From Gordonibacter urolithinfaciens (GTDB lineage Bacteria; Actinomycetota; Coriobacteriia; Coriobacteriales; Eggerthellaceae), in NCBI RefSeq assembly GCF_900199375.1, contig NZ_LT900217.1:868001-932000 (forward strand): 64,000 bases of DNA. Direction: 5' to 3'. Below are positions 16,911 to 25,130 of this stretch, in pieces. Position 1 is the stretch's first letter, and each line of letters starts with the position of its first letter. Below the pieces are notes generated by a model that saw only the letters and a list, made by a program, of their open reading frames with translations, searched no databases and was not told the DNA's origin. The position numbers and the translations under genes were made by a program.

Positions 16911-17797
16911 ACCTTCCTCCCCGCAAGCGCCGCATAGGACGTTTCGAGAATGAGCTCAAGACGCGCTTCGATGATATGGTTGTAAAAGTCTCTTCGGCGA
17001 TCGCTTATACCCGGCACCGATGCTATCAGCCGATGGATCGAGCTGCGGTCAACCCGCCCCAAGACGCTCTGCAAAGCGCGATTGCACTCGTCGAATTCCA
17101 GACTCGCTATAACGTCGTAATACGAGCTTTTCCGACCTCGCAGTCGAATTTGGCTTGTGGGGAACCGGTACACCCGTTTGGCCGTCTCATCTTCCGAATC
17201 CATGATGTGCGCCATCTCGTCCTCGTCGACAAGGCTGGGAAAGAGGCACGACCCGTTGTCGAAAACGGGCGCGAGCGAATAAGCGCCGCCTTGCTTGATA
17301 AACCCCCAATTCGAGCCATGGCGGTCGAAGTTGCCAACCAAGGCATCGACGACGAACATCTCCCAAAACATGCTTATGGTTCCGGATACGTCGGTGAGCT
17401 TGGAGTTGTCGCGGAGCATCTGCATGATGTCGGCATATTCGTACTGGTACCGCTCCTTGTCCTGATCGAGCGTGCTCTCACCCACCTCGTTGAAGGGGAC
17501 GAACTGCTCCCCGATCCCAACGAAACTCTTGCAGGCAACCACCTCCTCACCCGCGAACGTACCGAGGAAAGTTTTCTGCACATCGAACCCGAGCAATTCG
17601 AAAATATGAGATCCAAGGTATTCCGAAACATGGTTGAACCGTGCGCCGAACGGCGTTCTTTTTCGGAACTTTATCATGTACTCGCTAAACGTTCCATCCC
17701 CATTGGGAACGCGGACAGACTCCTTGCGCTCTGACCCGCCGTAGTTTATTGCGCCACGTTCGAATTGGGAGAAGTCGATTATGTCCAGAGCGCTCAT
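16907..17797 (-). CDS. HipA-like Ser/Thr kinase (CtkA/HipT-like, short form)
   Basis: A 296-residue kinase. A candidate nucleotide-binding Lys43 lies in EYMIKFRKR, the catalytic loop is GNFDRHGSN with Asp158 and Asn163, and the metal-binding Asp180 lies in LAPVFDNGS, all as in the HipA C-terminal kinase domain. Full-length HipA is ~440 residues; the N-terminal subdomain is missing, as in HipT and CtkA. HipA-family toxins phosphorylate translation components such as aminoacyl-tRNA synthetases, but the target here is unknown. ATG 17797 (with GAGAG upstream) was preferred to an upstream TTG at 17803. It is the first gene of a two-gene unit with the HTH protein and sits downstream of AT-rich palindromes, a toxin-antitoxin-like arrangement. 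Confidence 0.85.
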   Translation of the reverse strand: MSALDIIDFSQFERGAINYGGSERKESVRVPNGDGTFSEYMIKFRKRTPFGARFNHVSEYLGSHIFELLGFDVQKTFLGTFAGEEVVACKSFVGIGEQFVPFNEVGESTLDQDKERYQYEYADIMQMLRDNSKLTDVSGTISMFWEMFVVDALVGNFDRHGSNWGFIKQGGAYSLAPVFDNGSCLFPSLVDEDEMAHIMDSEDETAKRVYRFPTSQIRLRGRKSSYYDVIASLEFDECNRALQSVLGRVDRSSIHRLIASVPGISDRRRDFYNHIIEARLELILETSYAALAGRKV

Positions 17798-17830
17798 AGG
17801 CAATCACTCTCATTAATGTTAGATTTACTA

Positions 17831-17893
17831 TTTGATAGTATACTATGAGGAAGAGAGACTATCAAAATTAATTTCTATTGTTAATGATAGTAA
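17831..17893. promoter_or_regulatory. AT-rich operator region with nested GATAGT repeats before the HipA-like operon
   Basis: The palindrome ATAGTATACTAT (17835-17846) lies inside a larger inverted repeat, TTTGATAGT (17831-17839) and ACTATCAAA (17858-17866). A third half-site, GATAGTA, is at 17886-17892. The stretch is much more AT-rich than its surroundings and ends ~35 bp before the kinase start. Repeated half-sites of this type suit autoregulation by the HTH partner. Confidence 0.6.
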
Positions 17894-17931
17894 TCGGCGG
17901 CGTGAAAGGCGCGCGACAACCTTCGACCTCC

Positions 17932-19581
17932 TTACGGCAGCGCCACCAGCAGGCCCAGAACCACCACGGCAATGCCGCTCAACAGGTTCACGGCGTCGTT
18001 CGTGACCCAGGCGTAACCGGACACCAGCGTGTAGCCTGCTGCCCCGCGCGCGGGCGCGGCCTCCACGAGCGCCCCGTCGGCGGCGAGGGCCGCGGCGCCG
18101 GCGCCGGACAGTGACCCGGCCTCGACGGCCGCGCCGGGGCCGCCGCCGTCGCCGGCCGGGCCGCCCGCGCCCGAGCCGCCCGGCACGCGGTACTTCGCCT
18201 GCAGCAGCACGCCCAGGTAGCTGTCCACCACCGAGCCCACGATGCCGCATGCGATGACGAACAGGAACGCTGTCGGCCCCGCAGGCACCGCGAAGCCGAA
18301 CGCATGGAACAGCAGCATGGCCAAGAACCCCGAGCTCACGGCGCCCACGGCCGTGGCCGCCAGCCCAAGGGGGCTCACGCCGCCCGAAAGGCCGCGCTGC
18401 ATAGGCTCGCGCGTGACTATGTTCACCGGCGGCTTGCGGCTGTACATGCCCACCTCGGACGCCCACGTGTCAGCCGTGCTCGCGGCCAGCGCACCGGCCG
18501 ACACGATGAGGAACCATGCCTCGCCGGTGGCCGCGTACGCCAGCGCGCACGCGAGAAACGGCACGCTGTTCGCCAGCACCTGGCGCAGCTTGCGCGGGCC
18601 GCCGCCCTTCTCGGCCGGATGCGCCCCGCGCACCCGCCGTATGAGCTTCGAAGCCACGTTCGAGCTGCCGAAGAACCACATGAGCAGAAGCCACAGCGGC
18701 CAGCCGCCGAACACGAAGGCGAGCACGCCCACGACCACGGCTCCCAGCGTCCCCGGCACGGTGAGCAGCCCGAGCCGCAACGCGGCCAGCGCCACAGCGC
18801 CGGACAGGAGCAAGCCCGCAAGCGCCGGCGTGAAGGGGCTCGCGGGCAGGAACAGCACCGCGTACAGCCCCGTCACGCCCAACGGCACGCTCAGGTTGTC
18901 GAGCCCCGCCGGCGACACAGCCTCCAGCGCCGTAGCGGCAACGGCCAGCCCCAACGCGGCGAGCACGGACGCCGCCGCAACGCCCGGCGTCAGGCCCGCG
19001 CCCGCCGCCGGGCCCGCCGCGAACCATGGCACCGCGCCCTCCCAGCCCGCCGCGGCAGCCGCCAACAGCACGCCTGCGCACGAGACGAAGCTCACCCCCA
19101 GCATGGCGGCGCTGCCCGCAAGCGACTTCCCGTCGCCCGCGCCCGGCAGCGGGCGGCTACCGAAGCGCCTGCCCAGCACGGCTGCAAGGCCGTCGCCGAA
19201 CGCCATGCAGAACACGCCGAGCGCGCCTGCGTACGGTGCGCCCAGGCCGAACGAGAACAGCGCGAGCAATGTGAGCGACACGGCGTAGTACACGGTTCCC
19301 GGCGTGTCCTCCCCCTCGCCGCGCGCCGTGAAGGCGAGCTTCTGCCTGCGCCAGGCCAGCGCGTTCACCACGATGAACGCGGCCGGCAGCGCAGCCGCCC
19401 ACCAGGGCGAGGTGAAGGACAGGGCCGCGACCACCCACCAGCCGCCCAGCGCTATGTGCACGAGCTTGCGCGTACCCTCCTCGCCCATCCCGCGCCGTGC
19501 GAGCAGGCTCGAAGCCGCCAGCACCGCCAAGACGTACACGAGGGACAGCCCCATCCCCACGGCGTTCTGCATGACCGTCAC
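17932..19581 (-). CDS. fused prenyl-alcohol kinase (VTE5/SEC59-like) and DUF92 (VTE6-like prenyl-phosphate kinase)
   Basis: A 549-residue polytopic membrane protein. The N-terminal ~190 residues match the CTP-dependent phytol/dolichol kinase family: GTRKLVHIALGGWWVV (36-51), FCMAFGDGLAAVLGRRFG and GKSLAGSAAML. Residues ~265-549 are DUF92, with KLRQVLANSVPFLACALAY, STADTWASEVGMYSRKPP, QRGLSGGVSPLG and GSVVDSYLGVLLQAKY. In plants and cyanobacteria these two activities phosphorylate phytol twice to phytyl diphosphate. A Gly/Ala-rich insert (~467-513) interrupts the last loop. It starts at a GTG overlapping the crtB stop (GTGA); an ATG 9 nt later is an alternative. The coupling suggests recycling or supply of a prenyl diphosphate for the crt enzymes. 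Confidence 0.82.
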   Translation of the reverse strand: MTVMQNAVGMGLSLVYVLAVLAASSLLARRGMGEEGTRKLVHIALGGWWVVAALSFTSPWWAAALPAAFIVVNALAWRRQKLAFTARGEGEDTPGTVYYAVSLTLLALFSFGLGAPYAGALGVFCMAFGDGLAAVLGRRFGSRPLPGAGDGKSLAGSAAMLGVSFVSCAGVLLAAAAAGWEGAVPWFAAGPAAGAGLTPGVAAASVLAALGLAVAATALEAVSPAGLDNLSVPLGVTGLYAVLFLPASPFTPALAGLLLSGAVALAALRLGLLTVPGTLGAVVVGVLAFVFGGWPLWLLLMWFFGSSNVASKLIRRVRGAHPAEKGGGPRKLRQVLANSVPFLACALAYAATGEAWFLIVSAGALAASTADTWASEVGMYSRKPPVNIVTREPMQRGLSGGVSPLGLAATAVGAVSSGFLAMLLFHAFGFAVPAGPTAFLFVIACGIVGSVVDSYLGVLLQAKYRVPGGSGAGGPAGDGGGPGAAVEAGSLSGAGAAALAADGALVEAAPARGAAGYTLVSGYAWVTNDAVNLLSGIAVVVLGLLVALP

Positions 19582-20483
19582 CTGCCTTCCGCGGCCAGCG
19601 CCGCCTTCTCGTCCCGCGCGAGCAGCGCCCGGGCCTCGTCCACGAGCGCGGCCGCGCGCTCCTTCGTCACCGCGCTTCGCCGCTCGAGGCAGCTATAGCC
19701 GTCGGCGCGCACCTGGTCCATGATGCCCCGGTACAGGAACAGCGACGAGAGCGCAGGCAGCCGGCTGTCCTCGTCCAGCCGCAGGATATCGCGTTGCAGG
19801 GGCAGGTACAGTTCCTCGGACCTCCGCGCCACGCGCTCCCATGCGCTGCGGAAGGCGGCATTCGCCCGGTGCGCCGCCAGATCGTCGCGCGTGAGGCCGG
19901 CCTCCTCCATTACGGCGGCAGGCAGGTAGACGCGGCCGGCGTCCCAATCCTCGCCCACGTCGCGCAGGATGTTCGTGAGCTGCATGGCCACGCCCAGCGC
20001 CACGGCATCCGCCCGCAGCGCGTCGTCGACGGGCCGCCCGGCGCGCAGCAGCGGCAGCAGCATGAGACCCACCGAACCCGCCACGTAGTAGCCGTAGTCC
20101 TCCAGCTCCCCCAGATCGGCGGGTTGGCGGAACGACAGGTCGCGCCGCTGCCCCTCCAGCATATCGAAGAAAGGGGCCGTGTCCTCGTCGAAGGCGCCGA
20201 ACACCACGCCCAGAGCCTGCCACAGCGGCCCGTGCGGCATGCCGCCGGCGTCGAACCGCTCCAGGTCGCGCTGCAGGCCGTCCAGCCGCTCCCGGCTGGC
20301 CTCCACATCCACGCAGTCGTCGGCTGCGCGGCAGAACGCGTACACGGCATACACGCCCTTGCGCTTGCGCGGGGGCAAAAGCGAGAACGCGCGGTAGAAG
20401 CTGTGCGAGTTTCGCCTGATCACATCTTCGCACCAGGCGAAGTCGTCCGCGTGCTCCTCGAACGGGTCGCGTGCGGCGTACAT
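19578..20483 (-). CDS. crtB: squalene/phytoene synthase family (CrtB/CrtM-like)
   Basis: A 301-residue trans-isoprenyl diphosphate head-to-head synthase. The first Asp-rich motif is AADDCVD (Asp55, Asp56, Asp59) and the second is NILRDVGED (171-179); YAVYAFCRAADD and RVYLP are also family hallmarks. The product could be phytoene, dehydrosqualene or squalene; the CrtI partner favours a carotenoid or diapocarotenoid. Its ATG overlaps the crtI stop (TGATG) and its stop overlaps the next start (GTGA), so the three genes are one translationally coupled operon. No prenyl diphosphate synthase gene lies in the window. Confidence 0.88.
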   Translation of the reverse strand: MYAARDPFEEHADDFAWCEDVIRRNSHSFYRAFSLLPPRKRKGVYAVYAFCRAADDCVDVEASRERLDGLQRDLERFDAGGMPHGPLWQALGVVFGAFDEDTAPFFDMLEGQRRDLSFRQPADLGELEDYGYYVAGSVGLMLLPLLRAGRPVDDALRADAVALGVAMQLTNILRDVGEDWDAGRVYLPAAVMEEAGLTRDDLAAHRANAAFRSAWERVARRSEELYLPLQRDILRLDEDSRLPALSSLFLYRGIMDQVRADGYSCLERRSAVTKERAAALVDEARALLARDEKAALAAEGR

Positions 20484-22126
20484 CACGCACCGCCTTCCGC
20501 ATCGCCGGGCACCGCGCGGGTCGCGGCGCCCGGCGCGCCTCCCGGCGCCACCGAGCCGCCTGCCGCGGCCTCGGCGGCGGCACCGCGCGCGGCCACCACG
20601 GCCACCTGGCCGGCCACCTCGCGCTCGGCCGAGGCGGCCTCGGCGTCGTCGCGCAGGAGCTCCTCGGCCGCCAGCCGCGCGCTCAAGAGCACGATGGGCA
20701 CGCCGGCCCCCGGATGCGTGCTGCTGCCGCAGAAGTACAGGTTGTCGCACGCCTCGGCCTTGTTGTGCGGCCGCCAGTAGTTGCTCTGCCGCAACGTGGG
20801 CCGCAGCCCGAACGTGGCGCCCCGGGCGGCGTTGAACCGCTCGGCGAAGTCGTTCGGCGTGAAGACGCGCTCGAACGCTATGTGGTCGCGCACGTCCTCG
20901 TACACCGTCTCCCGCTCCACCAGGTCGAGCACCTGCTCGCGGTACGCGGCCACCTCTTCCGCACCCCATGCGGGGCCGCCCTCCGCCAGCGGCGGCACCG
21001 GCACCAGCACATAGAGCGTCTGGCAGCCCTCGGGTGCGAGCGACGCATCGAGCGAGCACGGCGCGTAGCAGTAGAACGAGGGGTCGTCGGGGAAGCGCCC
21101 GTCGTCGAAGATGTCGGCGATGTTGCGCTCGAAGTCGGGCGCGAACCGGATGGAGTGCACCGCCTCCGCCGGGTAGCGCTTGTCCAGGCCCAGGTACAGG
21201 ATGAAGCACGAGCACGAGTACTCCATGCCCTCGAGCTTCTCGTCGGTGTAGCGCCCACGGGCCTCGTCGGCCAGCAGGTTCTCCATGGCGTAGGGGAAAT
21301 CGGCGTCGCACACCACGTAGTCCGCGCGCACCAGCTCGCCGCCTGCCACCACGCCGACGGCGCGGCCGCCCTCCACCGCGATGTGCTCCACGGGCGCCGA
21401 CGTGTGCAGCTCGCCGCCCATCTCCTCGAACAGGCGCGCCATACCCTCGGCCATGGCGTACATGCCGCCCGGCATGAACCACACGCCGTACAGGAGCTCG
21501 ATCAGCGGGATGATCATGTACAGCGAGGGCCCCTCGTACGGCGAGATGCCGATGTAGAGCGTCTGGAACGCCAGCGCCTTGCGCAGCCGATCGTCGGACA
21601 CGTAGCGCGACACCGACGAGTACGCGTCGCCCAGCGTGTGCAGGCGGAAGCCGGCGATCAGGCTCTTCGGGTTGTAGAAGTCGGTCGGCTTGCGGAACGG
21701 GCGCTGCAGGAAGTTGTCCTTGGCAATGCGGAAGCGCTTGTAAAGCAGCGCCAGGTACTCGAAGTAGCCCTGCGCGTCGGCCTCGCTCACGCCCTCGAGC
21801 GTGGCCGTCAGGTCGGACAGGTCGTTCGACAGCCGCACGCGCTCGCCTGGGCCGAAGGATATCTCCATGAGCGGCTCGACCTTCTGCAGGGGGATGTAGT
21901 CGTCAGGATCGCGGCCGGCAAGCTCGAACACCTCGCGATACAGCGCGGGCATCATCACGATGGTGGGACCCACGTCGAAGGTGAACCCGTCGCCGACGAT
22001 GCGGCTCATCTTGCCGCCTACCTGCGGCTCCTTCTCGTACAGCGCCACGTCGTACCCGGCATGCCGCAACCGGACGGCCGCCGCCAACCCGGCGGCGCCC
22101 GCCCCCACCACGATTACCCGTTTCAT
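20483..22126 (-). CDS. crtI: phytoene desaturase family FAD oxidoreductase (CrtI/CrtN-like)
   Basis: A 547-residue desaturase. The N-terminal dinucleotide-binding motif is VIVVGAGAAGLAAAVRL, followed by YEKEPQVGGKMS, and the C-terminal carotenoid-desaturase signature is LYFCGSSTHPGAGVPIVLLS. It introduces double bonds into C30 or C40 polyenes made by the following synthase. The last ~45 residues after ELLRDD are an Ala-rich tail beyond the usual family end. ATG 22126 follows AAGGAG and leads the three-gene operon. Desaturase steps and colour cannot be predicted. Confidence 0.9.
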   Translation of the reverse strand: MKRVIVVGAGAAGLAAAVRLRHAGYDVALYEKEPQVGGKMSRIVGDGFTFDVGPTIVMMPALYREVFELAGRDPDDYIPLQKVEPLMEISFGPGERVRLSNDLSDLTATLEGVSEADAQGYFEYLALLYKRFRIAKDNFLQRPFRKPTDFYNPKSLIAGFRLHTLGDAYSSVSRYVSDDRLRKALAFQTLYIGISPYEGPSLYMIIPLIELLYGVWFMPGGMYAMAEGMARLFEEMGGELHTSAPVEHIAVEGGRAVGVVAGGELVRADYVVCDADFPYAMENLLADEARGRYTDEKLEGMEYSCSCFILYLGLDKRYPAEAVHSIRFAPDFERNIADIFDDGRFPDDPSFYCYAPCSLDASLAPEGCQTLYVLVPVPPLAEGGPAWGAEEVAAYREQVLDLVERETVYEDVRDHIAFERVFTPNDFAERFNAARGATFGLRPTLRQSNYWRPHNKAEACDNLYFCGSSTHPGAGVPIVLLSARLAAEELLRDDAEAASAEREVAGQVAVVAARGAAAEAAAGGSVAPGGAPGAATRAVPGDAEGGA

Positions 22127-22312
22127 GCAACTCCTTAGCCGCAACCGATATGCTATCCGGTTATGGTATGGGTTGTCGCACGGGAGCAGTCCCCGGGCGC
22201 GCCATCGTAGGGCAAGCCGTTTCGGCTGCGTCAGGCGTCCGTTGACGGGCCGGACCATTCCAGCGGCCCGGCATCCGCCGACAGAGGTCCCCCCTCCCGC
22301 TTGATCGCCTCC

Positions 22313-22768
22313 TTAGCGGCCGCGGTGCTTCCGCTTGCGCTTGGCGGTGCGCAGCTCGAAGACGCGGCGGGCCTCGGCCTCGCGGCGCGTGCGGGCGTCG
22401 GCGCGGCGCTCTTCCTTACGCTCCTCGTAGGCGGCGGCGAGCGCCTGCTGGGCCTTCGTTCCCACGCCGTGGCGTGCGGCCTCCAGCGTCTTGCGCGCCT
22501 CGCGCTGGGCGCGCTTCGGATTGCGGCCGCCCGCAGCCACGGCCGACGCGGCCGACGCACCGGCCTCCTCCCCGCCGTCCGCGCACATCCTGAAGTCGAG
22601 CCGGCCCCATTGGCCGCACACGAAGGCGAGCACGTCCTCGTCGGCCGGCTCGGGGCCGAACACGAAGCGGCACGCGCCGTAGAGCGCGCCGTCGCGCCGC
22701 TCGCATATGCCTATCCAGAATTGGCCGTCGTGAAGTATCGTCAACGTCGATGAGATGCTGACCTGCAT
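22313..22768 (-). CDS. yjdF: YjdF-family protein (DUF2992)
   Basis: A 151-residue protein. The N-terminal domain (TILHDGQFWIGICERRDGAL, then YGACRFVFGPEPADEDVLAF) matches YjdF. The C-terminal ~75 residues are a strongly basic helix (RREAEARRVFELRTAKRKRK), also typical. The molecular function is unknown. In Firmicutes this gene follows the yjdF RNA, a riboswitch class that senses azaaromatic compounds, so the long structured leader found here is notable. ATG 22768 follows AAGGAGG. Confidence 0.87.
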   Translation of the reverse strand: MQVSISSTLTILHDGQFWIGICERRDGALYGACRFVFGPEPADEDVLAFVCGQWGRLDFRMCADGGEEAGASAASAVAAGGRNPKRAQREARKTLEAARHGVGTKAQQALAAAYEERKEERRADARTRREAEARRVFELRTAKRKRKHRGR

Positions 22769-22954
22769 GATTCCTCCTTATGTCGTTGTGAACGAACGAA
22801 GAAGGGACAACCAGGAGGCAGGTTACTGGCAGCAGGGAGACGCGCGCCGGGGCGCTTTGCCAACCGGCCGCGCGCTCCGGACGGCCGCGCGCCGCCCTGC
22901 CGCACCCCGACTACCCGACGGGGTCGTGTTTTTATCTTCGCACGCGCGAGTATA
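22769..22954 (-). promoter_or_regulatory. promoter and ~175-nt structured leader of yjdF, candidate riboswitch
   Basis: A TATACT -10 box (22949-22954, minus strand) predicts a start near 22942, leaving ~175 nt before the ATG. In the RNA sense ACCCCG/CGGGGT forms a first hairpin. GGCAGGG near the middle can pair with CCCTGCTGCC further on, enclosing one or two very GC-rich hairpins, and CCAG/CTGG closes another just before the Shine-Dalgarno AAGGAGG. This multi-helix layout resembles a regulatory RNA. Membership of the yjdF RNA class was not verified. Confidence 0.45.
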
Positions 22955-23122
22955 GCACGGCCCGCAACCTCCGTCCCGAACCTGCTCGGGCGCCGCCCAC
23001 CAACCGGCGGATCGCCCACGGCGCGGGCACGGTGCAGCCGATCCTCGCCGATCCGCCGCACCGCTCGACGCCCAACTGTGGCATCATGAGAGCCGACGAA
23101 CGAACCGAGGAGGACCGCACCC

Positions 23123-23359
23123 ATGCCGAACGACAACCCCGCCGAGCGCCCGCACCCCAAAGACCCGCTGCACGGCGTGACGCTGGAAGCCATGCTCACC
23201 CGCCTGGTGGACAAGTACGGCTGGGACGAGCTGGCCCGCCGCATCCGCATCAACTGCTTCGCGAAGGATCCCAGCATCAAGAGCTCGCTCAAGTTCCTCC
23301 GCAGAACCCCGTGGGCCCGCAAGAAGGTGGAGGACCTCTACAAGGGCACGACGTTCTAG
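23123..23359 (+). CDS. VF530-family small protein
   Basis: A 78-residue protein matching the VF530 (DUF2132) family over its whole length: [39 protein letters not shown] and [19 protein letters not shown]. The family has a compact helical fold and is commonly annotated as DNA-binding, with little functional data. It is transcribed divergently from yjdF. A bidirectional terminator hairpin follows 16 bp after the stop. Confidence 0.9.
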   Translation: MPNDNPAERPHPKDPLHGVTLEAMLTRLVDKYGWDELARRIRINCFAKDPSIKSSLKFLRRTPWARKKVEDLYKGTTF

Positions 23360-23374
23360 CCCCCCAGCACGCAA

Positions 23375-23409
23375 AAGCGCCTCCCCCGCAGCGGGCGGGA
23401 GAGGCGCTT
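23375..23409. terminator. bidirectional terminator hairpin between VF530 and uracil permease genes
   Basis: AAGCGCCTCCC and GGGAGAGGCGCTT pair around a short GC-rich loop. The hairpin lies between two convergent stops (23359 and 23446) and has A-runs upstream (23373-23376) that read as a U-run on the minus strand. Confidence 0.65.
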
Positions 23410-23445
23410 CGCGCAAGCGAGACGGCTGCAGCCCTGCCGGCTGCC

Positions 23446-24840
23446 CTACCCGTTCGCCGGGCGGATATCCTCCAGCGGCATGGGCACGTCCGGCATCTCC
23501 TCGGGCTCGCGCGGCGCGCCGACAGCCTCCTCGTGGCCCGGCAGAATCACGTTCATCAGGATACCCACGATCGACCCCACGGCCAGGCCCGACAGCGAGA
23601 TGGTGATGCCGCCCATCGGCAGCACGATAGCGCCCGCCGCGCTGTAGGCAATGCCCAGCGACAGCACCAGGATCAACGCCGTGATCAGCACGTTGCGGCT
23701 CTTCATGAAGTCCACGTGGTTCTCAACCAGGTTGCGGATGCCCACGGCCGATATCATGCCGTACAGCACGAGCGACACGCCGCCCACCACGCACGCCGGC
23801 ATGGCCGCCACGAGCGCCGCGAACTTCGGCGAGAACGAGAACACGATGGCGAAGAGGGCCGCAATGCGGATCACGCGCGGGTCGAACACCTTCGTCAGCG
23901 CCAAAACGCCGGTGTTCTCGCCGTACGTGGTGTTCGCCGGTGCGCCGAACAGCGATGCGATGATGGTGGCCAGGCCGTCGCCCAAGAGCGTGCGGTGCAG
24001 CCCCGGCTCGGCGATGTAGTTGCGGTTGCAGGTGGAGCTGATGGCCGACATGTCGCCGATGTGCTCGATCATCGTGGCGAACGCGAGCGGCATGATGGTG
24101 ATGATGGCCGTGATGGCGAGCCCCGCGTCGAACGTTTCACCGAACAGCGAGAACACCGTGTTGTCCCACGCCACCGGAAGCCCGACCCACGGGGCCGCCG
24201 CCACGGTGGAGAAGTCCACCTCGCCCGCAAACGCCGCCACGGCATACGACACGATCACGCCCAGCAGGATGGGGACGATCTTCACCATGCCCTTGCCCCA
24301 GATGTTGCACACCACGATGACCGCGATGGCCACCACGGCAATGAGCCAGTTCGACGAGGCGTTCGTGATGGCCGAGGAAGCCAGGATGAGCCCGATGCAG
24401 ATGACGATAGGCCCCGTGACCACCGGCGGGAAGAACCGCATGACCCGGTCGGGCCCGAACACGCGGAACAGCGCCGACAGCACCAGGTACAGAAGGCCCG
24501 CACACGCGACGCCCAGGCACGCGTAGGGCAAAAGGTTCGCCTCGCCGTTCGGCGCGATGGCCGCATAGCCGGCGATGAACGCGAACGAGGAACCTAGGAA
24601 CGCCGGCACCTTCCCCTTCGCCAGGAAATGGAACAGCAGCGTGCCCAAGCCCGCGAACAGGAGCGTCGCCGACACGGAAAGCCCCGTGAGCGCCGGCACG
24701 AGCACCGTGGCCCCGAACATGGCGAACATATGCTGCAGGCCGAACACGCCCATCTTCGGCACCCCGAGCGGGCGCGCGTCATACACCGCGTCCGGGCTGT
24801 CCTTGGCTCCCATGGTCGGTACCGGTCGATCCTTGCTCAT
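23446..24840 (-). CDS. uraA: uracil/xanthine permease (NCS2 family)
   Basis: A 464-residue NCS2 transporter with ~14 membrane spans. Diagnostic segments are QHMFAMFGATVLVPALTGL near the start, the substrate-binding helices PLAFATMIEHIGDMSAIS and GAPANTTYGENTGVLALTKV, and FFPPVVTGPIVICIGLILA. The Glu in TMIEHIGD and the Glu in TYGENTG correspond to the uracil-binding residues of UraA. It imports uracil with protons. ATG 24840 follows GAGAGGGG. A CATAAT -10 element at 24916-24921 implies a GC-rich leader of ~70 nt. No pyrimidine synthesis genes are adjacent. Confidence 0.9.
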   Translation of the reverse strand: MSKDRPVPTMGAKDSPDAVYDARPLGVPKMGVFGLQHMFAMFGATVLVPALTGLSVSATLLFAGLGTLLFHFLAKGKVPAFLGSSFAFIAGYAAIAPNGEANLLPYACLGVACAGLLYLVLSALFRVFGPDRVMRFFPPVVTGPIVICIGLILASSAITNASSNWLIAVVAIAVIVVCNIWGKGMVKIVPILLGVIVSYAVAAFAGEVDFSTVAAAPWVGLPVAWDNTVFSLFGETFDAGLAITAIITIMPLAFATMIEHIGDMSAISSTCNRNYIAEPGLHRTLLGDGLATIIASLFGAPANTTYGENTGVLALTKVFDPRVIRIAALFAIVFSFSPKFAALVAAMPACVVGGVSLVLYGMISAVGIRNLVENHVDFMKSRNVLITALILVLSLGIAYSAAGAIVLPMGGITISLSGLAVGSIVGILMNVILPGHEEAVGAPREPEEMPDVPMPLEDIRPANG

Positions 24841-25130
24841 CGGCAAAACCCCTCTCGTATCGCTCCCCTGCGCGCGGCGCCGCCTCCCGGCCGCGGGCGC
24901 GCGCAAACCTTCGATATTATGCTACAAGAAAGGCCCGTCGGATGCGGCAACGGGGGAAAGCGTCCTGCTTTCCCGTCGGAAGGCGCACGCGGCGCGCGGC
25001 GTCTGGCCGGCGGCACGACACGCGGAGTTTGGCCGGGCTGTGCGGCGCACGGCGCCCAGCCGGGCAGCAAGCCGCTCCTTTTCCGGCGTCGGGAACCGTC
25101 GCGCACGCCCGCCGTCGCGCCTGTCCCCTC
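24841..25130. other. intergenic region: uraA promoter and a hairpin
   Basis: The first ~80 bp hold the uraA leader and promoter. A perfect hairpin, GGGAAAGC/GCTTTCCC, lies around 24954-24975 and could terminate the HAAS-domain gene transcript. The remaining ~150 bp show no reading frame or repeat that I can support. Confidence 0.4.
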
